From NCBI GenBank assembly GCA_008330645.1, contig VLTN01000012.1:558001-622000 (forward strand): a stretch of DNA of 64,000 nucleotides, given 5' to 3'. Below, in pieces: positions 1-11,172 of this stretch; position 1 is the first letter of the stretch, and the number at the start of each line of letters is the position of its first letter. Under the pieces are notes generated by a model. The model saw only the letters and a program-made list of their open reading frames with translations. It was not told the origin of the DNA and made no database searches. Source of the DNA: Cafeteria roenbergensis. Taxonomy: Eukaryota > Sar > Bigyra > Bicosoecida > Cafeteriaceae. Made by a program: the position numbers and the translations under genes.

Positions 1-1824
1 GCGGCCCGAGGTCGACGCCTGCTGCGGGCTCGCTCCGCCAGCGCTTGCCGCGCTGCCGCGGCAGCGCGTGTCGTCGCTGCCGGCCACGCTGATGTCGTCG
101 CGATGGGAGCCGAGCCAGCCCGGGCTGCCGAGTCCCGTCACCCCACCGCCTGCGCCGGCAGCGTCCGCGATGTCCGTCGCGCCGTCAGCGCCGGTGACAG
201 TGGAGCTTCCTGCCTGCCTGCCGCCCCGCGACCCCATCAGCGACGCAATCACGGGCTTGAGGGACGCAGGCAGCGTCTCGGCGCAGCCGAACGGAATGTG
301 GCAGCCGATGGCGCCCCCGGCGAAGGCCGCCGCTGCCTTGAGCCAAGGGGCTGCCACTGGCCCGAGGAGGCGAGCGTTGCAGTGGGCCTCGTGCAGCGGG
401 AGAATTCCCACGAGGTTCAAGTCGCCCGTTTCGCTGCTGCGGACGGCAACTGCCGCAAGCGTGATGGCGGGGACCAGGGACTCCTCCTCGGCCGCCTCGT
501 ACCGCTCGCGCACCTCGGACAGCTCCCACGGCAGGCCGTCGTCCTCGGAGGTGCTCTCGTCGCTGGCGGACGAGGCGGACCCGCTCGAGGCGGCCTGTTT
601 TTTGCATGGCACGACGAGCCGCGACATTGCTCTGGCGGTCTCGGCCACCGCGGAGCGCCGCCCCCCGCGCAAGATCGGCAGCGGAAGCAGCAGCTCCATG
701 CGCTCGTGCTCTGGCCGCCACGCCGCCACGACAGTGCGGGGATCGGCGCGCGCGCGAGCCACTGCCCAGTGGGCGCCCGCCTCGAGCGAGGCCCGCACGG
801 ACCGGGCGTCTGCATCGCGCAGCGGCTTGGGGAGTAGCTCGCGCAGGTGAGTTTCGCTCATGCGCGCTGCGGCAGGGACTGGCGCCGGCGCGGCGGCGTC
901 CTCGCCAGCGCAGGCTGCACGAGACGCGTCGCCGGCTGCAGGGGACACTCCGTCCGTGCCGCCCTCCTGCCCAGCCGTGCCCGCGCGCGAAGCCGCCGAA
1001 GCCGTCGAAGGGCCAGCGCCTCCCCGCTCGCTCCCGCTCTTGGCGCGGCGGGCGCCCGTGTCGGACGCGGTCGGCGGCAACTCGTCCCAGGTCAGCACCA
1101 CGGTCGCGTCAACATCGAACGACAGCTCCGCCGCACGCTCGTAAAACTTCACAGCGCGGGGGAGCCTTCGAGGGTGCAGGGGCTCCAGGATGTCAGCCAG
1201 CGTCCGTGCTGCGGAGCTCGCGGCGGCAGCACTGCCGCTCCCCTCTCCGGGTGCTCGCTGGCTGAGCGGGATGGGCGGCGGAGAGGCCAGCTCGTCGGCC
1301 GACAGCAGAAGCACCAAGGACCAGGGCTTGAGCTTGGGCAACAGCTTGGCCTGCGCCTCGGCAAGCAGCAGCGCGGTCGGGAGCACGAGCGCGAACAGGG
1401 GCAGTCCGTTTTCGTTCAGCACTGAGGTGGCAAACACGAGAGCGCGTGTGGGTCGCCCCTGCCCCTCGTCCTCGGGGCTCGAGCCCGCGAGAGGGGCGCC
1501 GAGCTCGCGCAGCCAGGCTGCGTCCGGGCGAAAGACCGCAGGCCCCGCCGAGCCACCCTCGGCCTGCGCGGCCGGGGCGGCCAGGACGCTGACGGCACCG
1601 GTGCGCAGGGCACGCTTGAACACCTCGGTCATATACGAGTAAATTCCCCACAAGCCGCCCCCGTTGTTCCACAGCTCGCTCCCCTCCGCGTTGCAGCACT
1701 CAGCCGCCCATGTGAGCACATGGGGGGACGCTGCGACCTCCGTGCACAGCCCCTGCCGAGTCGCGCGCGCGGCTTCGCCGGCTGCCCAGACGGGTTGGTG
1801 CTGCCAGCGCGCGCCAAGCGCCAT
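1..1824 (-). CDS. DUF3825-domain protein, C-terminus beyond the window
   Basis: An uninterrupted minus-strand frame starts at ATG 1824 and is still open at base 1, giving 608 codons; an in-frame TAG lies at 1896-1894. The match to DUF3825 rests on a conserved order of elements: an N-terminal block with WNNGGGLWGIYSYMTEVFKRAL, a strand-rich middle (ALVFATSVLNENGLPLFALVL), ELLPKPL followed by an amphipathic stretch, ERMELLLPLPIL near residue 375, and the signature AHCNARLLGPVAAPWL near residue 480. DUF3825 is of unknown biochemical function and I know it mainly from bacterial proteins. Ser/Ala/Gly-rich linkers interrupt the domain, and a further linker runs to the window edge. No intron is evident. 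An upstream exon cannot be excluded. The family call is by recognition of the pattern, without a search. Confidence 0.7.
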   Translation of the reverse strand, partial: MALGARWQHQPVWAAGEAARATRQGLCTEVAASPHVLTWAAECCNAEGSELWNNGGGLWGIYSYMTEVFKRALRTGAVSVLAAPAAQAEGGSAGPAVFRPDAAWLRELGAPLAGSSPEDEGQGRPTRALVFATSVLNENGLPLFALVLPTALLLAEAQAKLLPKLKPWSLVLLLSADELASPPPIPLSQRAPGEGSGSAAAASSAARTLADILEPLHPRRLPRAVKFYERAAELSFDVDATVVLTWDELPPTASDTGARRAKSGSERGGAGPSTASAASRAGTAGQEGGTDGVSPAAGDASRAACAGEDAAAPAPVPAAARMSETHLRELLPKPLRDADARSVRASLEAGAHWAVARARADPRTVVAAWRPEHERMELLLPLPILRGGRRSAVAETARAMSRLVVPCKKQAASSGSASSASDESTSEDDGLPWELSEVRERYEAAEEESLVPAITLAAVAVRSSETGDLNLVGILPLHEAHCNARLLGPVAAPWLKAAAAFAGGAIGCHIPFGCAETLPASLKPVIASLMGSRGGRQAGSSTVTGADGATDIADAAGAGGGVTGLGSPGWLGSHRDDISVAGSDDTRCRGSAASAGGASPQQASTSGR

Positions 1825-2593
1825 GGGCCGGTCAGAGAGGCCCCGAAGCTCCGGGGGCGCCAAGCTCTCTCTCCGCGCCGCTCTAGGCCGAGCCTAGAGG
1901 GAAGGAAGCCGCCCTGAAGTGGCTCGCCAGGGACGAGCGGAGTGCCAGTCATGGGTCGATTCGCCGGCGCCGCCGGACTGAGCTCTCAAGTCTCGCTCTC
2001 CTCGCCCGGAAACGACAGCGTGCTGCAGCCGAACCAATTTGCAAGGGTGGCGACCGCTCAGCGATGCCCTCCCACCCCCCCCCCCCACGCCCGGCCTCGC
2101 TCAATCAGCATCAAGGCAGCGAGAGCACAGGCAGTCGTTGCTGGGACTGGCGTTGCGGCAGCCGTTCGGCCAACTGCCTGGACTGGCCCTCGGCGATGCA
2201 AAAGGATCGCGCCGACGTTCGACGGACTTCGACAGCTGGCAGCTCCGGTGCCTGGCACGCGCGTGGGGGCCTGCAGCGCCCACGAGCCGCGACTCCTGGG
2301 CGTGCCCCCTCGCATACGGCCCATGTGCCGCTGTCCGTCGCCTCGGCGCGCGAGCGGGAGGGACAGGGCCATCAGCAGGGGCACGGCCACTTTGAGAATC
2401 CAGCGCGGGGCCGGTTCGCTTCATCGGGCAGTAGCGCCGATTGCCTCGCGTGCGAGGCGCGCAGCGCAGTCTCGACTGTGGTGCGCTTCGCTCAATTCAA
2501 CGGGCGCCACACGCGTTCATGGCTGCACGGCCGCTCACACCGCTACTGCTCAAGCATCGGCAATCATCGGGCCGTTGCCACAGTTGCAGCAGC
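1825..2593. other. Intergenic stretch between two tandem minus-strand genes
   Basis: This 769-base stretch separates the start of the DUF3825 gene from the stop of the phosphatase gene. It should hold the promoter of the former and the 3' end of the latter. It contains a C-run near 2071-2085 and no reading frame with a recognisable protein. Short open frames on both strands are expected by chance at this GC content. Confidence 0.5.
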
Positions 2594-5500
2594 TCAGGAG
2601 TAGCGCTCCCGAGGCCCGGCTGCCCGCCCTGAATCCTCGCCGCGACGGCCGTACCTTGGCCCTGGCAGCACGGCAGCCGAAGCCTCGCGCCCTCCCCATC
2701 GCACTGCGGGCCCCCCTGCGCCCGCGTCTTCGTCCCCGCGCGAGCCGCGTCGCCCGCTGACGCGGGCCGGAGCCTCGGCCGCGGAAGCCACAATCGCCCC
2801 GTTTGCGCCCCGCTTCGAGCGAGAGGGGCCCTGGAAGCTCAACGCGCCGCGTTCATTCAGAGCCACCGCCGCAGCGCTGTTTGCCGCCCCGGGGGCAAGA
2901 ATGCCCCCCGGCCGAAGAGCCGCCGCAATGCCGCCTGCCGAGTCGAAAGCGGCCCGCTCGCCCCCCCTGCCCCCCTTTCCCCAGTACATGTTGCTGGCGC
3001 CACTTCCCGTTCCGCCGCCCGCCTCGCCGTCGGGGTTGGGGGGCGCCCGGGTGCCCGCCGAGTCCCGCGACCGCGCGTACCGCGAGCCGCCCCGCTCGCC
3101 CGAGTCTGCGCGCCCCGAGGCGCGCCCCCTCGACTCCGCGTCGGACCGGCTTGCGCCCATGCGGTCCCTGTAAGCCTGCCGCGCCGCGCTGATGGCCACC
3201 GCGGCGCTCGAACTGGCGAGCATGGCCGCGGTGGCGCCAACAGCCGCCCGCGGCCCGCTCGAAACTGGCACGGGCAAGGCCTTGAGCGGGTTGCGCCCGC
3301 GGCGGCCCTGGCGCCGCCCCGCGTCACCCTCGCCGCTCTGACCGTCTGCTGGGTCAATGTTCAGTGCGCGCAGGTGCGCGGCCGTGCTCTGCGCGGACCC
3401 AGGCGCAAAGCCGGCAGCGGTGGCACCGAGCATTGGCGGCGCGCCCGCGGCTCCCCCTCCCGCCGATACAGCCGCGGCCGCCGCCGCAGACGCCGCCGTG
3501 GGGGACGACGACCCCACTGGGGCCGCCTTTGCCCCTGCCATGGCCCCCATGAGCATGTGCTCGCGCGCCACGCCTCCCGTCATCACCACAGGAGCGGCGC
3601 CGCCTGAGCGGGGCGAGCCGGCGTGCGACGCGCGCGAGGGGGACTGCGCCGGCGCCGCCACTCCAGCCTGCATCACACCCATGTCGAGCGTCGGCGCCGA
3701 CGCGCCGGACGCCGACCCTCGTCCCCGCCCCGCCCCCACGGCCGGCGACGGCCCCCTCGCCACAGCCCGCATCAGTGCCTGCTCCAGGCGCTCCTCGGCG
3801 CCGCTCGGGATGCCGCCCGACGTGGCAGAGCCGCGCCCCTCCGCAGCGGGCCGCCGCCCGAAACCGACCCGCTCAAACTCCCGCTGGCCGGACGCGCTCG
3901 CCGACACCACGCCATTGGCGTGCGCGCGGCTCTGACGGTCGCGTCCGGGGCTCGCTTGCAGGGACCCGTCGCTGAAAAGCAGCGCGCCACCCCGCGAAGC
4001 CGCGTCTGCGCGGGCCGACGCGCTCTCGCCACGCGCTCTGCCGCCGCCGCCGCCGCCGCCGCCGCCGGCACCGCCGCCGCTTCTGACCGACGTGGCAGAG
4101 CTGCCACTCATAGCCCGGCCGACGCGCCGCGGGTTGCTCCGCCCCGCGGCAGCCGCCCCCACAGTGCCCCCCGCGTCGCCCTCAGCACCGCCCCCTGCGC
4201 CGCCGGCCCGCGACAGCCCCCCGCCGCCGAAGCGACCGCCGCCCCCAGCGGCGAATCGGCTGCCCCCGGCCGCCCCCCCTGCTCCGCCTCCCCCCCCCCC
4301 TCGTCCGAGCGAAGCCTTGGCCGATCGCACTCGCGCTGCCCGGCCACTGCCGCCGATGCCGCCAACCGCGGCACCGCCGCCGCCGCCGCCGCCGCCGCCC
4401 GCTGCGCTTGCGTCGCTGCCGCGGTATCGCGAGCCGGACCGCCCCACTTCGTCGCTCGGGTCCGTCGCTCTGCCGCGGTTTCGCAAACCCTTGCCCTCGG
4501 GCACACTGCCCCGGTGAATGGGCGCCCTCCCGAGTGCCCGATCCCCGCCCCCCCCAGCGGCCGCCTCCGAATCCTCCCCCTGCACTGCCGCTGCGCCTGC
4601 TGGGCCGGCCGGCTGGAGGCCAGCTGCGCCCCACAGCGCCCGCTGCGACTCGCGCAGAGCGTCCGCGTCCGACTCGTCGAACGGGTCAAAGTCGCCCGTC
4701 ACGATGCTGCGGTCGGTGGCGCGAAAGTATGACGTCATCCCGAGGTCCTGGCCAGCCGCGGGCTGGGAGGGGGCCTTGTCAGGGGAGCCTGCCGCGTCGA
4801 GGTCGAACCCGTGGCCGCCGGCGGGGCGGGGAGGGGGCTGCCCGCCTGCGCGCGCGCTCCTTGCCGCGCGCGCCCCGGCGAGGGCTCGCCCTGCCGCATC
4901 CGCGCCGGGAATACGGCTTGCAAGCGACGGGGCGTGGTGTCCCGACGCTGCCACGCGGGTGCGCGAAGCGTCACGGCGCCGGCGCGGCTCGCTCTGCACC
5001 ACGCCCGTGTCGATTTCAAAGTCGCTGCCGCTGGCTCCGTCCCTGCCGCTGGCTCCCGAGCCTGCCGCTGCGCCGGGGCCGTCGGCAGCGCCGGACGAGC
5101 GGTCGGACTGGTGGCGGTGGCTGCCGTGGCGCTTGTGGAGGTGGCGCTGCCCACGGCTAGCCTCGCCCTTGCTGGACGGGGTCTCGGTGCGATTGGACTC
5201 CGACTCCGCGCCGTGCGGCAGCGGCAGCCGCCTAAAGAGCCGGTCCGATCCGCGCCGCGCGGCCGCAGTGTCCCGGGAGCCGGGGGTGGAGGCCACTGCC
5301 ATGGCCGGCGAGCCAGGCGGGGGCCGCACCTGCAGCGCGTCGAAGCGCGGGTCGATCACGTTCGCCGCTGAGAGCAGGTCCGTGTCCTGTTCCAGCCGCG
5401 GGCGGGGGCGGGAGGGGCCGTCCCCGAGCGCGAGGTGAGTGGGCTCGCCGGCCGTCCGGGAGCGGGCAGCGTTGCGAACGGCCCCGCCTGGCGAGAGGGG

Positions 5501-8500
5501 GGCTGGCGGGCGGGTCGGGCCCGCGGACGCGTCGTCGAGGCCCGACGCTTGCCGGTCCGGGAGGGCGGACGACGTGGGGTCGGATACGGCTCTGTGCACC
5601 ATCTGGGGGGAAGGGCCCTGGGCCCCTGACGCGACAATCACCGCGGCGTCCCCCACGGCGCTGGGCAGCGGCAAGCCGCCGTCCGAAGACACGGACCCCG
5701 CCGCCGCGTTGTGCGAGCTGCTGGGGGTGGGGCCGGGCACGCCACGGAGACCCGTGAGCGGGGAGGGCGCGGGCCAGGCCCTGTCATCCGGGCGGGCGGG
5801 GTGCGAGGCGCGGGGCAGCGACGAGTACCGCTCTGCCGCGGCAGAAGGGTCGGACGTGGCAGAGCCGGCAGCGCCCCCGCCTGCGCCCCTGCCCGTGTCG
5901 GAGTCGGTCCCAGCAGCAGAGGCAGCGGTGGCTGGCCCGGCCAAGGATCCGTGCCTCGCTGCGGGGGGGACGCCGAGGGCGCGCCACGCGGACTGTCTGG
6001 ATGCGCCGTCGCCCCCGCTGCCGCCAGCCCGGTTGGCCGTCAAGTCCATTGAGGAGCCGCGCCTGTTGGGGGGCGTCTCGTCGTCCTGGGCGCCGCGGTG
6101 GCGGCCCTGGTGGTGGTGGCGGTTGCGCCGGCGGTCCGGGGCGACCTCTGGACGCACGTCGAGCCCCGGCGACGGCGATTCCGACGCCGGATTGCCGGCA
6201 CCGGCCTCAGCCGAAGTGGCCGGCTGTGAGGGCGATCCGTCGACCGGGGAGGACGTGGGGCTGCTTCGAGGCGGTGGCGATGACACCGGGAGCGGGCTGC
6301 CTGCGCGGCTCTGCCGGCTGCCCCTGGTGGAGCCACTTCGGCCGCTGTAGAGGCGGCGGCCGTGGGCGTCCCTGCCCGTGGCGTGGCCTGCGCGGGAGTG
6401 CCGGTGCCTCGCTCGTCGGTCAGCTGCCGCCGTGATGGCCACGCCGCCCACAGCCGACACGGGCGGTTCTGCGGCGGCGCTGTGCTCCGACCCAGCTGGC
6501 TCCGACGGCACTGGCTGCGCCGCCGCCGCGGCCGTGGCGTCGCCGCCTGGGCTGCCCCCGAAGAAGCCGCCGCGCTTGGAGCCCACGTCGGACGAGGGCC
6601 CGCCTGCGCGCGTGGAACCGGGCCGAGGAGTCACCCGAATGCCCATCCCGGAGCCCAGCGACTCCTCCTCGCCGCTGACCACGTGCAGGTTGCGCCCCGA
6701 TCCGCGGGTTCGAAGCGCCTTGCGGCGAGAGCCGGTGTCGGATCCCGGAGCAGAGCTCTGCGCTGCGGAGTCGTGCCGGTCGCGCGACGCGCTGGGCCGG
6801 CCGGGGCCCGCCGAGGCATCGGTCGCCTCCCCTGCGCCCCCTGCCCTGAGCTTGTTAGCCGCCTCCGGTGTCAGGTTGAACAGGACGACCGAGGCGGTCA
6901 TGTTGTCTCTGGAGCCCGCGTCGAGCGCGTGTTCGACCAGCGCGCCCGCCGCGTCCACAACGCTTGTGATGTGCGCGCCGCTGATGGCGCCCGCCGGGGC
7001 CACGGCGGAGCGCAGCCTGTCCCTGACGAAGCGCACTGCGTCGTCGCTGGAGATCACGTCCCACACACCGTCACAGGCCAACACCAGCAGCTCATCTCGG
7101 GCGTGGCGTGACATGGAACGGACGTCGGGCGCCGCCGTCACCATCTGGGCCTCCGGGCCGAGGTCTCGCCGACCCTTGAACCTGCGTGAAGGGGCCAGCC
7201 GACGGCGCGCCGACGAGGGGGGGGGGGGGGGGGGGTCACACATAGCGACAAGACGCAGCGCGTTTGGGGGAACGATCCGCGGGGGCGCAAAAGCCGGGCG
7301 GCGGCGCGGGGTCTGGAATGGCGGCGGGGTCTGGTGCGAGCGAGCCCGGGGCGGCGCCCCGCCGCCGAAAGTGGCCACGCCGCGAGCGCGGGCCGGGCGC
7401 CGAACGCGCCCGCCGCGGCGGGGATGTCGATATACGCCTGCCGCAAACACTCACCCGTAGTCGCCCATCGCGCGCGAAACCGCCAGCTCTCCGTTGACAC
7501 GGCCCAGGGCGACGGACCCGCCCGCCCTGACGATGCGGCGGCGCTCGGCCGCGTTGGTGGGCTTGTGGTCCTCGCTCATCTCGACCGAGCGGCCGGCCCT
7601 GCCCAGGACGCACCGGCTGTCACCCGCGTTGGCCACGAGAACGTCTGTGGGGGTGACGAGGGCGACGACTGCGGTGGCGCCGGAGCGGTCGTCGAAGTCC
7701 TCGCCCGTCGCCCGGCGGCGCATTTGCGCGTCGAGCGCGATGAATGAGTTGTACAGCACCCCGGACCACTCCTCCGCAGTCTTGGCGGAAGCGAAGCCCG
7801 GGGTGCGCTGTAGGCAGGGAACCAGCTCGGCAGAACTGCAAAAAGCACACACAGCGAGGGCCGGTGCGCGCAAGGGAGCGGTGCGACTCAGGGCACGCGA
7901 GCGCGAGCGAGCGCGCGGGCGCGAGCCCAATTCGCTGCGGCCAGAAGGGCAAGTGAGCCGCGCGGAGGGCCCGGGCGGACCAATGAGCGCGCCGGGCGAC
8001 CCGCCCGGCCGCCTCCGTCGCACGCTCCTGGTGAAAAGCTGTCGCATGGGCACCGAGGCTCACCATCGATGGGCTATTCGGGACCCGCCGTGGCCATCGA
8101 AGACGCCAAATATTGCGCATTCGGGCCTCCCGTCGATTGACCCCACGCAGAGGTGGGCATCCTGCGTGGATGGATGCCCAGAGCGTGCGTCTGGCATCGG
8201 TCGGGAGCTCGCGAGCGGCAGCGCAAGGCCCGCAGCGGCTGGCGTGGCGGGCGCAGTCTGCCGTTTGCTCCGAGACCCGCGCTGGCAAGTCTGACTTGCC
8301 TGGACCGGACCCGACCAAGCGGTCGTCCCGGCAGGTCGGGGCTGCCACGACCGGATCGAGCTGGGTGGTCGCATCACACACTCGCCGTCGCACGCGGCAC
8401 GGGCGCGGAGCGCCGTGCGATGGGGGCGCTGCGCCGGCCGGCGGCCGTTTCGGTCTCACCTCCATCTCCGGCCTCCAGCCTTGCATGGACACGACGCCGC

Positions 8501-8570
8501 ACGAGAGGCCGTTGCCCTCGCACATTTCCGCATCCTTGCTCGTGTCAGGTTTGTCCAGGCCGTTCCCCAT
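2594..8570 (-). CDS. PP2C-family Ser/Thr phosphatase with very long low-complexity tail
   Basis: Four exons: 8570-8460, 8161-8064, 7835-7455 and 7181-2594, giving 1,725 residues. It is a metal-dependent (PPM/PP2C) phosphatase removing phosphate from Ser/Thr. Visible motifs are GWRPEMED (metal-binding Glu/Asp across junction 1), GVFDGHGG near residues 56-63, RSGATAVVALV and VANAGDSRCV in exon 3, SRAMGDYG at its end, then LACDGVWDV near 234 and GSRDNMTASVV near 290. The start MGNGLDKP resembles PPM1A/PPM1B and Gly2 could be myristoylated. The catalytic domain ends near residue 300. The remaining roughly 1,400 residues are one open exon rich in Ser, Ala, Gly and Arg with poly-Gly tracts and no recognised domain; tail length far exceeds usual family size. 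Donors are GTGAGA, GTGAGC and GTGAGT; frame closes at 1,726 codons. It diverges from the carboxypeptidase gene 160 bases away. Confidence 0.9.
7217..7235. repeat. 19-base G homopolymer inside PP2C intron 3
   Basis: An unbroken run of G on the plus strand lies inside intron 3 (7454-7182). On the gene strand it is a C-run 30 to 50 bases before the acceptor at 7183-7182, where a polypyrimidine tract is expected. It is a likely hypervariable and assembly-error-prone site. Confidence 0.9.
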
Positions 8571-8730
8571 CGGCCCCAGTCCCCTGGCGGCGTGGGCCGG
8601 CTGTCGCCGCACCCCGCCCGCCGGCTCTGCCCACCGACGCAACGACAATTGCGGCAGCCGCCGCACCAGAGGGGGCAGCCACTTTGCTCTGGAGCGGGGC
8701 TCAGCCCGCTGCGGGGCGCGTCGTCCCGAA
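8571..8730. promoter_or_regulatory. Divergent promoter region, PP2C / carboxypeptidase
   Basis: Only 160 bases separate the two start codons of oppositely oriented genes, so transcription of both must start here or within their 5' ends. I see no TATA-like box. Confidence 0.5.
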
Positions 8731-10977
8731 ATGAGCGGAAAAGGCGGCCGGCTGCTGAGCCGCCGGAGCCCGGCCAAGAGCTCGCCCCGATGCCGCTGCC
8801 GCGCCTTTTGCGTGCTGGAACAGCGCGAGAGCGGTCTCGCGGTGGTCGTGCAGCACCAAGCCACCAAGTCCGCCCAGGTGGCCTCTCTCACGAAGCTCAC
8901 GTGCGCGCTGACCGCCGTTCGCGCCGGCGTCCTGCTCCCGGGGCTGCTGGACGAGGATCTGCAAGTCTCCGTCGAGGTGGGTGTTCGCGAGCCATCTTGA
9001 TTGCGTCGAAAACGTCATTGCAATTGCGGCAAGTGCGAACGAAGTCTCTGACGCTTGCGCCTTCCCCGTCCTCCTCGCCCCCCCCCCTCCTCCTTCCAAC
9101 ATACACTGGCTCCGCAGGCAGCGAGCGTCATCGGGACCAGCGCCAAGCTGCGGGCGGGCGATGTGCTTCCGGTTCGGGAGGCGTTGTTCGGGCTGCTGCT
9201 GCCATCGGGAAACGACGCTGCGATGGCCCTCGCGCAGCACATCGGGGCGAGGCTGCGCGACGCGCGCATCGGCGCCGAGCGCTTCAACGACGAATTGTTC
9301 AACGACGGGGCGCAGGGGGCTGGGTCCCTCCCAGAGGGCCGGGCAGGGACGGACGAGCGACTTGGCAGCAGGGACAGCGCAACTCGCGAGATGGACAAAA
9401 ACCGCTTCGTGGAGGCCATGAACGCGGTTGCTGCCTCCCTGGGCTGCCACGGGACCGCGTTTCATAACCCGCATGGGCTGGACACGCGCCCCCGCCTGGC
9501 GCACCGCTCTACGGCGCTGGACGTGGCCAAGACGCTGCTTGCAGCCTCGCAGCACCCGCTCCTGGAGGTCATCACCGCCTGCAAGCTCCGCCGCTGCACC
9601 GTGCGACGGCGCCCCGAGGCGGCAGCAGCCCCGCACCGCCCGCCGTCCCTCCCCGCCGCCCCCTCGCCTCGGCGAACCACGGCGGACGCCCCGGCGCTTC
9701 GGTCGATGCCCTCGGGCACGCCGTCCCAAGCCACCGACTCGCTTGATTCCGGCAGCTCCATGTCCGTTGCGAGCCTTGGCGAGGAGGCTTCCGTGGCCAG
9801 CTCTCCCTCCGTCGCGGTGGTGCGCCGCCCAATGCACCCTTGCCCCCACCAGCCCTCGTCGCCAGCACCGGGCCCCGCATCGCCCCCCCCCTCGTCCTCG
9901 GCGGCGGCGCCCGTGGCAGCGGCCGCACCCGTGGCTCCACGGCGGCCGTCCGCCCGCAGGCGGCCCACAATCCCTCGCCCAGCTCCCTCTTCCCAGGGAG
10001 GTGCGCTGGACTGCGACGGTTTCGCCCGCCCTGCGGCGGCACGGTGCTGTCCTGCTCCGCCGTCCCCCGCACGAGACCCCGGCGTCGCCACTTCCCCGCC
10101 GGGTCGGCCTGACTGCGCCCGGCCGGCCACCAATGACACCAGTACGGCGCAGCAGGGCAGCCTGCCGGCACAGAGTCGGCAGCAGCCACCGTGTGCGGCC
10201 ACCATGCCTTCCAGTGACTCGCGGCCCGGACGCCAGCTGGAGTGGCGCAATACCCACCAGCTTGTCCAGAGCGACGGCATCGTGAGCGTGCGCCTGGGGA
10301 AGACTGGCGTCACGCCGGGCGCCGGGCCGTGCCTAGCTAGCCTGGCCACAGCGGGCGGGCGCACCTTTGCCGTCGTGGTGCTAGGTTGCTGCACTCGCGA
10401 GGCTCGCTACAGCGACACGCTCGCTCTCATTCGGTGGGTGCGGCGGTTTCACCTTCGAGCACCGGTCGGCACAGACGAGGCTGCTGCTCGCCCCAGCACA
10501 GCCAAGCCCAGGGCGGGCTCGACTCGTGGCTGTGCGGGGCCAGCGGGCGCGGCTGTAGCGGAAGCCAGGGAAGCTTCCCCCAGCCCGAAGCGCCGGGCAC
10601 GCGCCGTGCGGAAGCCGACGCGGGGCAAGGCCGCCAGAGGCCGGTCGCGCGCCCGCTCCCGCTGCAACGCTTCCCCCACTCGCAAGCCCCGTGCGGCCAA
10701 GGCAGCAGCCAGCGAGCAGGCAGCGCCAGTGGATCGGGCTGCAGCAGTGGCGATGCGACCGTGTGCGCCAGCTGCGCCCAAGCCATCGCGCGGGCCGAGG
10801 GACAGCTCCGCCCGCCGCATTCGGCCACAGGGCCCTCGAAAGACGGCCACCCCCCCGGCTGCGCCGGGGTGTGTCGGCCGGAATTCCGTTCCCGCCTCGC
10901 AGGCAGCGATGTGCAGGCAGCCGGTCGGGCTGGCTGTGGTTCCGATGCGAATGGTGCCGTCCAACTGCGTGTGGTGA
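8731..10977 (+). CDS. S11-family D-alanyl-D-alanine carboxypeptidase homologue
   Basis: Two exons, 8731-8976 and 9118-10977, encode 701 residues; the intron has a GTGGGT donor, the only non-GTGAG donor here. All three active-site motifs of serine DD-peptidases are present in order: SLTK at 52-55 (SxxK), SGN at 112-114 and KTG at 477-479. Family blocks around them are clear: LLLPSGNDAAMALAQHIG, FHNPHGLD, and GGRTFAVVVLGC after KTG. In bacteria these enzymes trim the terminal D-Ala of peptidoglycan peptides. Between the block ending near residue 245 and the strand leading to KTG there is an insertion of about 200 residues rich in Pro, Ser and Ala, and a low-complexity tail follows. No signal peptide is visible at this start; a missed upstream exon is possible. 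Intron and codon use match the neighbours, so it is a resident gene rather than contamination. Confidence 0.88.
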
Positions 10978-11091
10978 CTGCATCTTCTGTCGCTGGGAGC
11001 CGCTGATGTGAGAAATTCTGTTTTCATCGATTCGATCGTGGTTCTCCAACAGCATGTGCGACACTCGGCAACTGGCGCGTTCCTGCCAAAC

Positions 11092-11097
11092 AATAAA
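11092..11097 (+). terminator. Candidate polyadenylation signal AATAAA
   Basis: A perfect AATAAA lies 115 bases after the carboxypeptidase stop codon, in an unusually AT-rich patch (about 11000-11110) between convergent genes. It is the only AATAAA I noticed near a gene end in the window, so it may not be the general signal of this genome. Confidence 0.45.
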
Positions 11098-11172
11098 CGA
11101 TGAACGAATGTCCCTTGCTTTGCGAGGCACAACAATCTGCGGGCTAGAAGCAACGCGCTTGCCGCCTTGGCT

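Noticed and set aside
2058-2390. Minus-strand frame of 110 codons starting with a hydrophobic stretch
   Set aside because: No homology, no splice context, and several alternative frames of the same length exist in this intergenic stretch.
7217-7235. G-run as a possible G-quadruplex regulatory element
   Set aside because: It is a homopolymer within an intron at the expected pyrimidine-tract position on the gene strand, which explains it without a special role.
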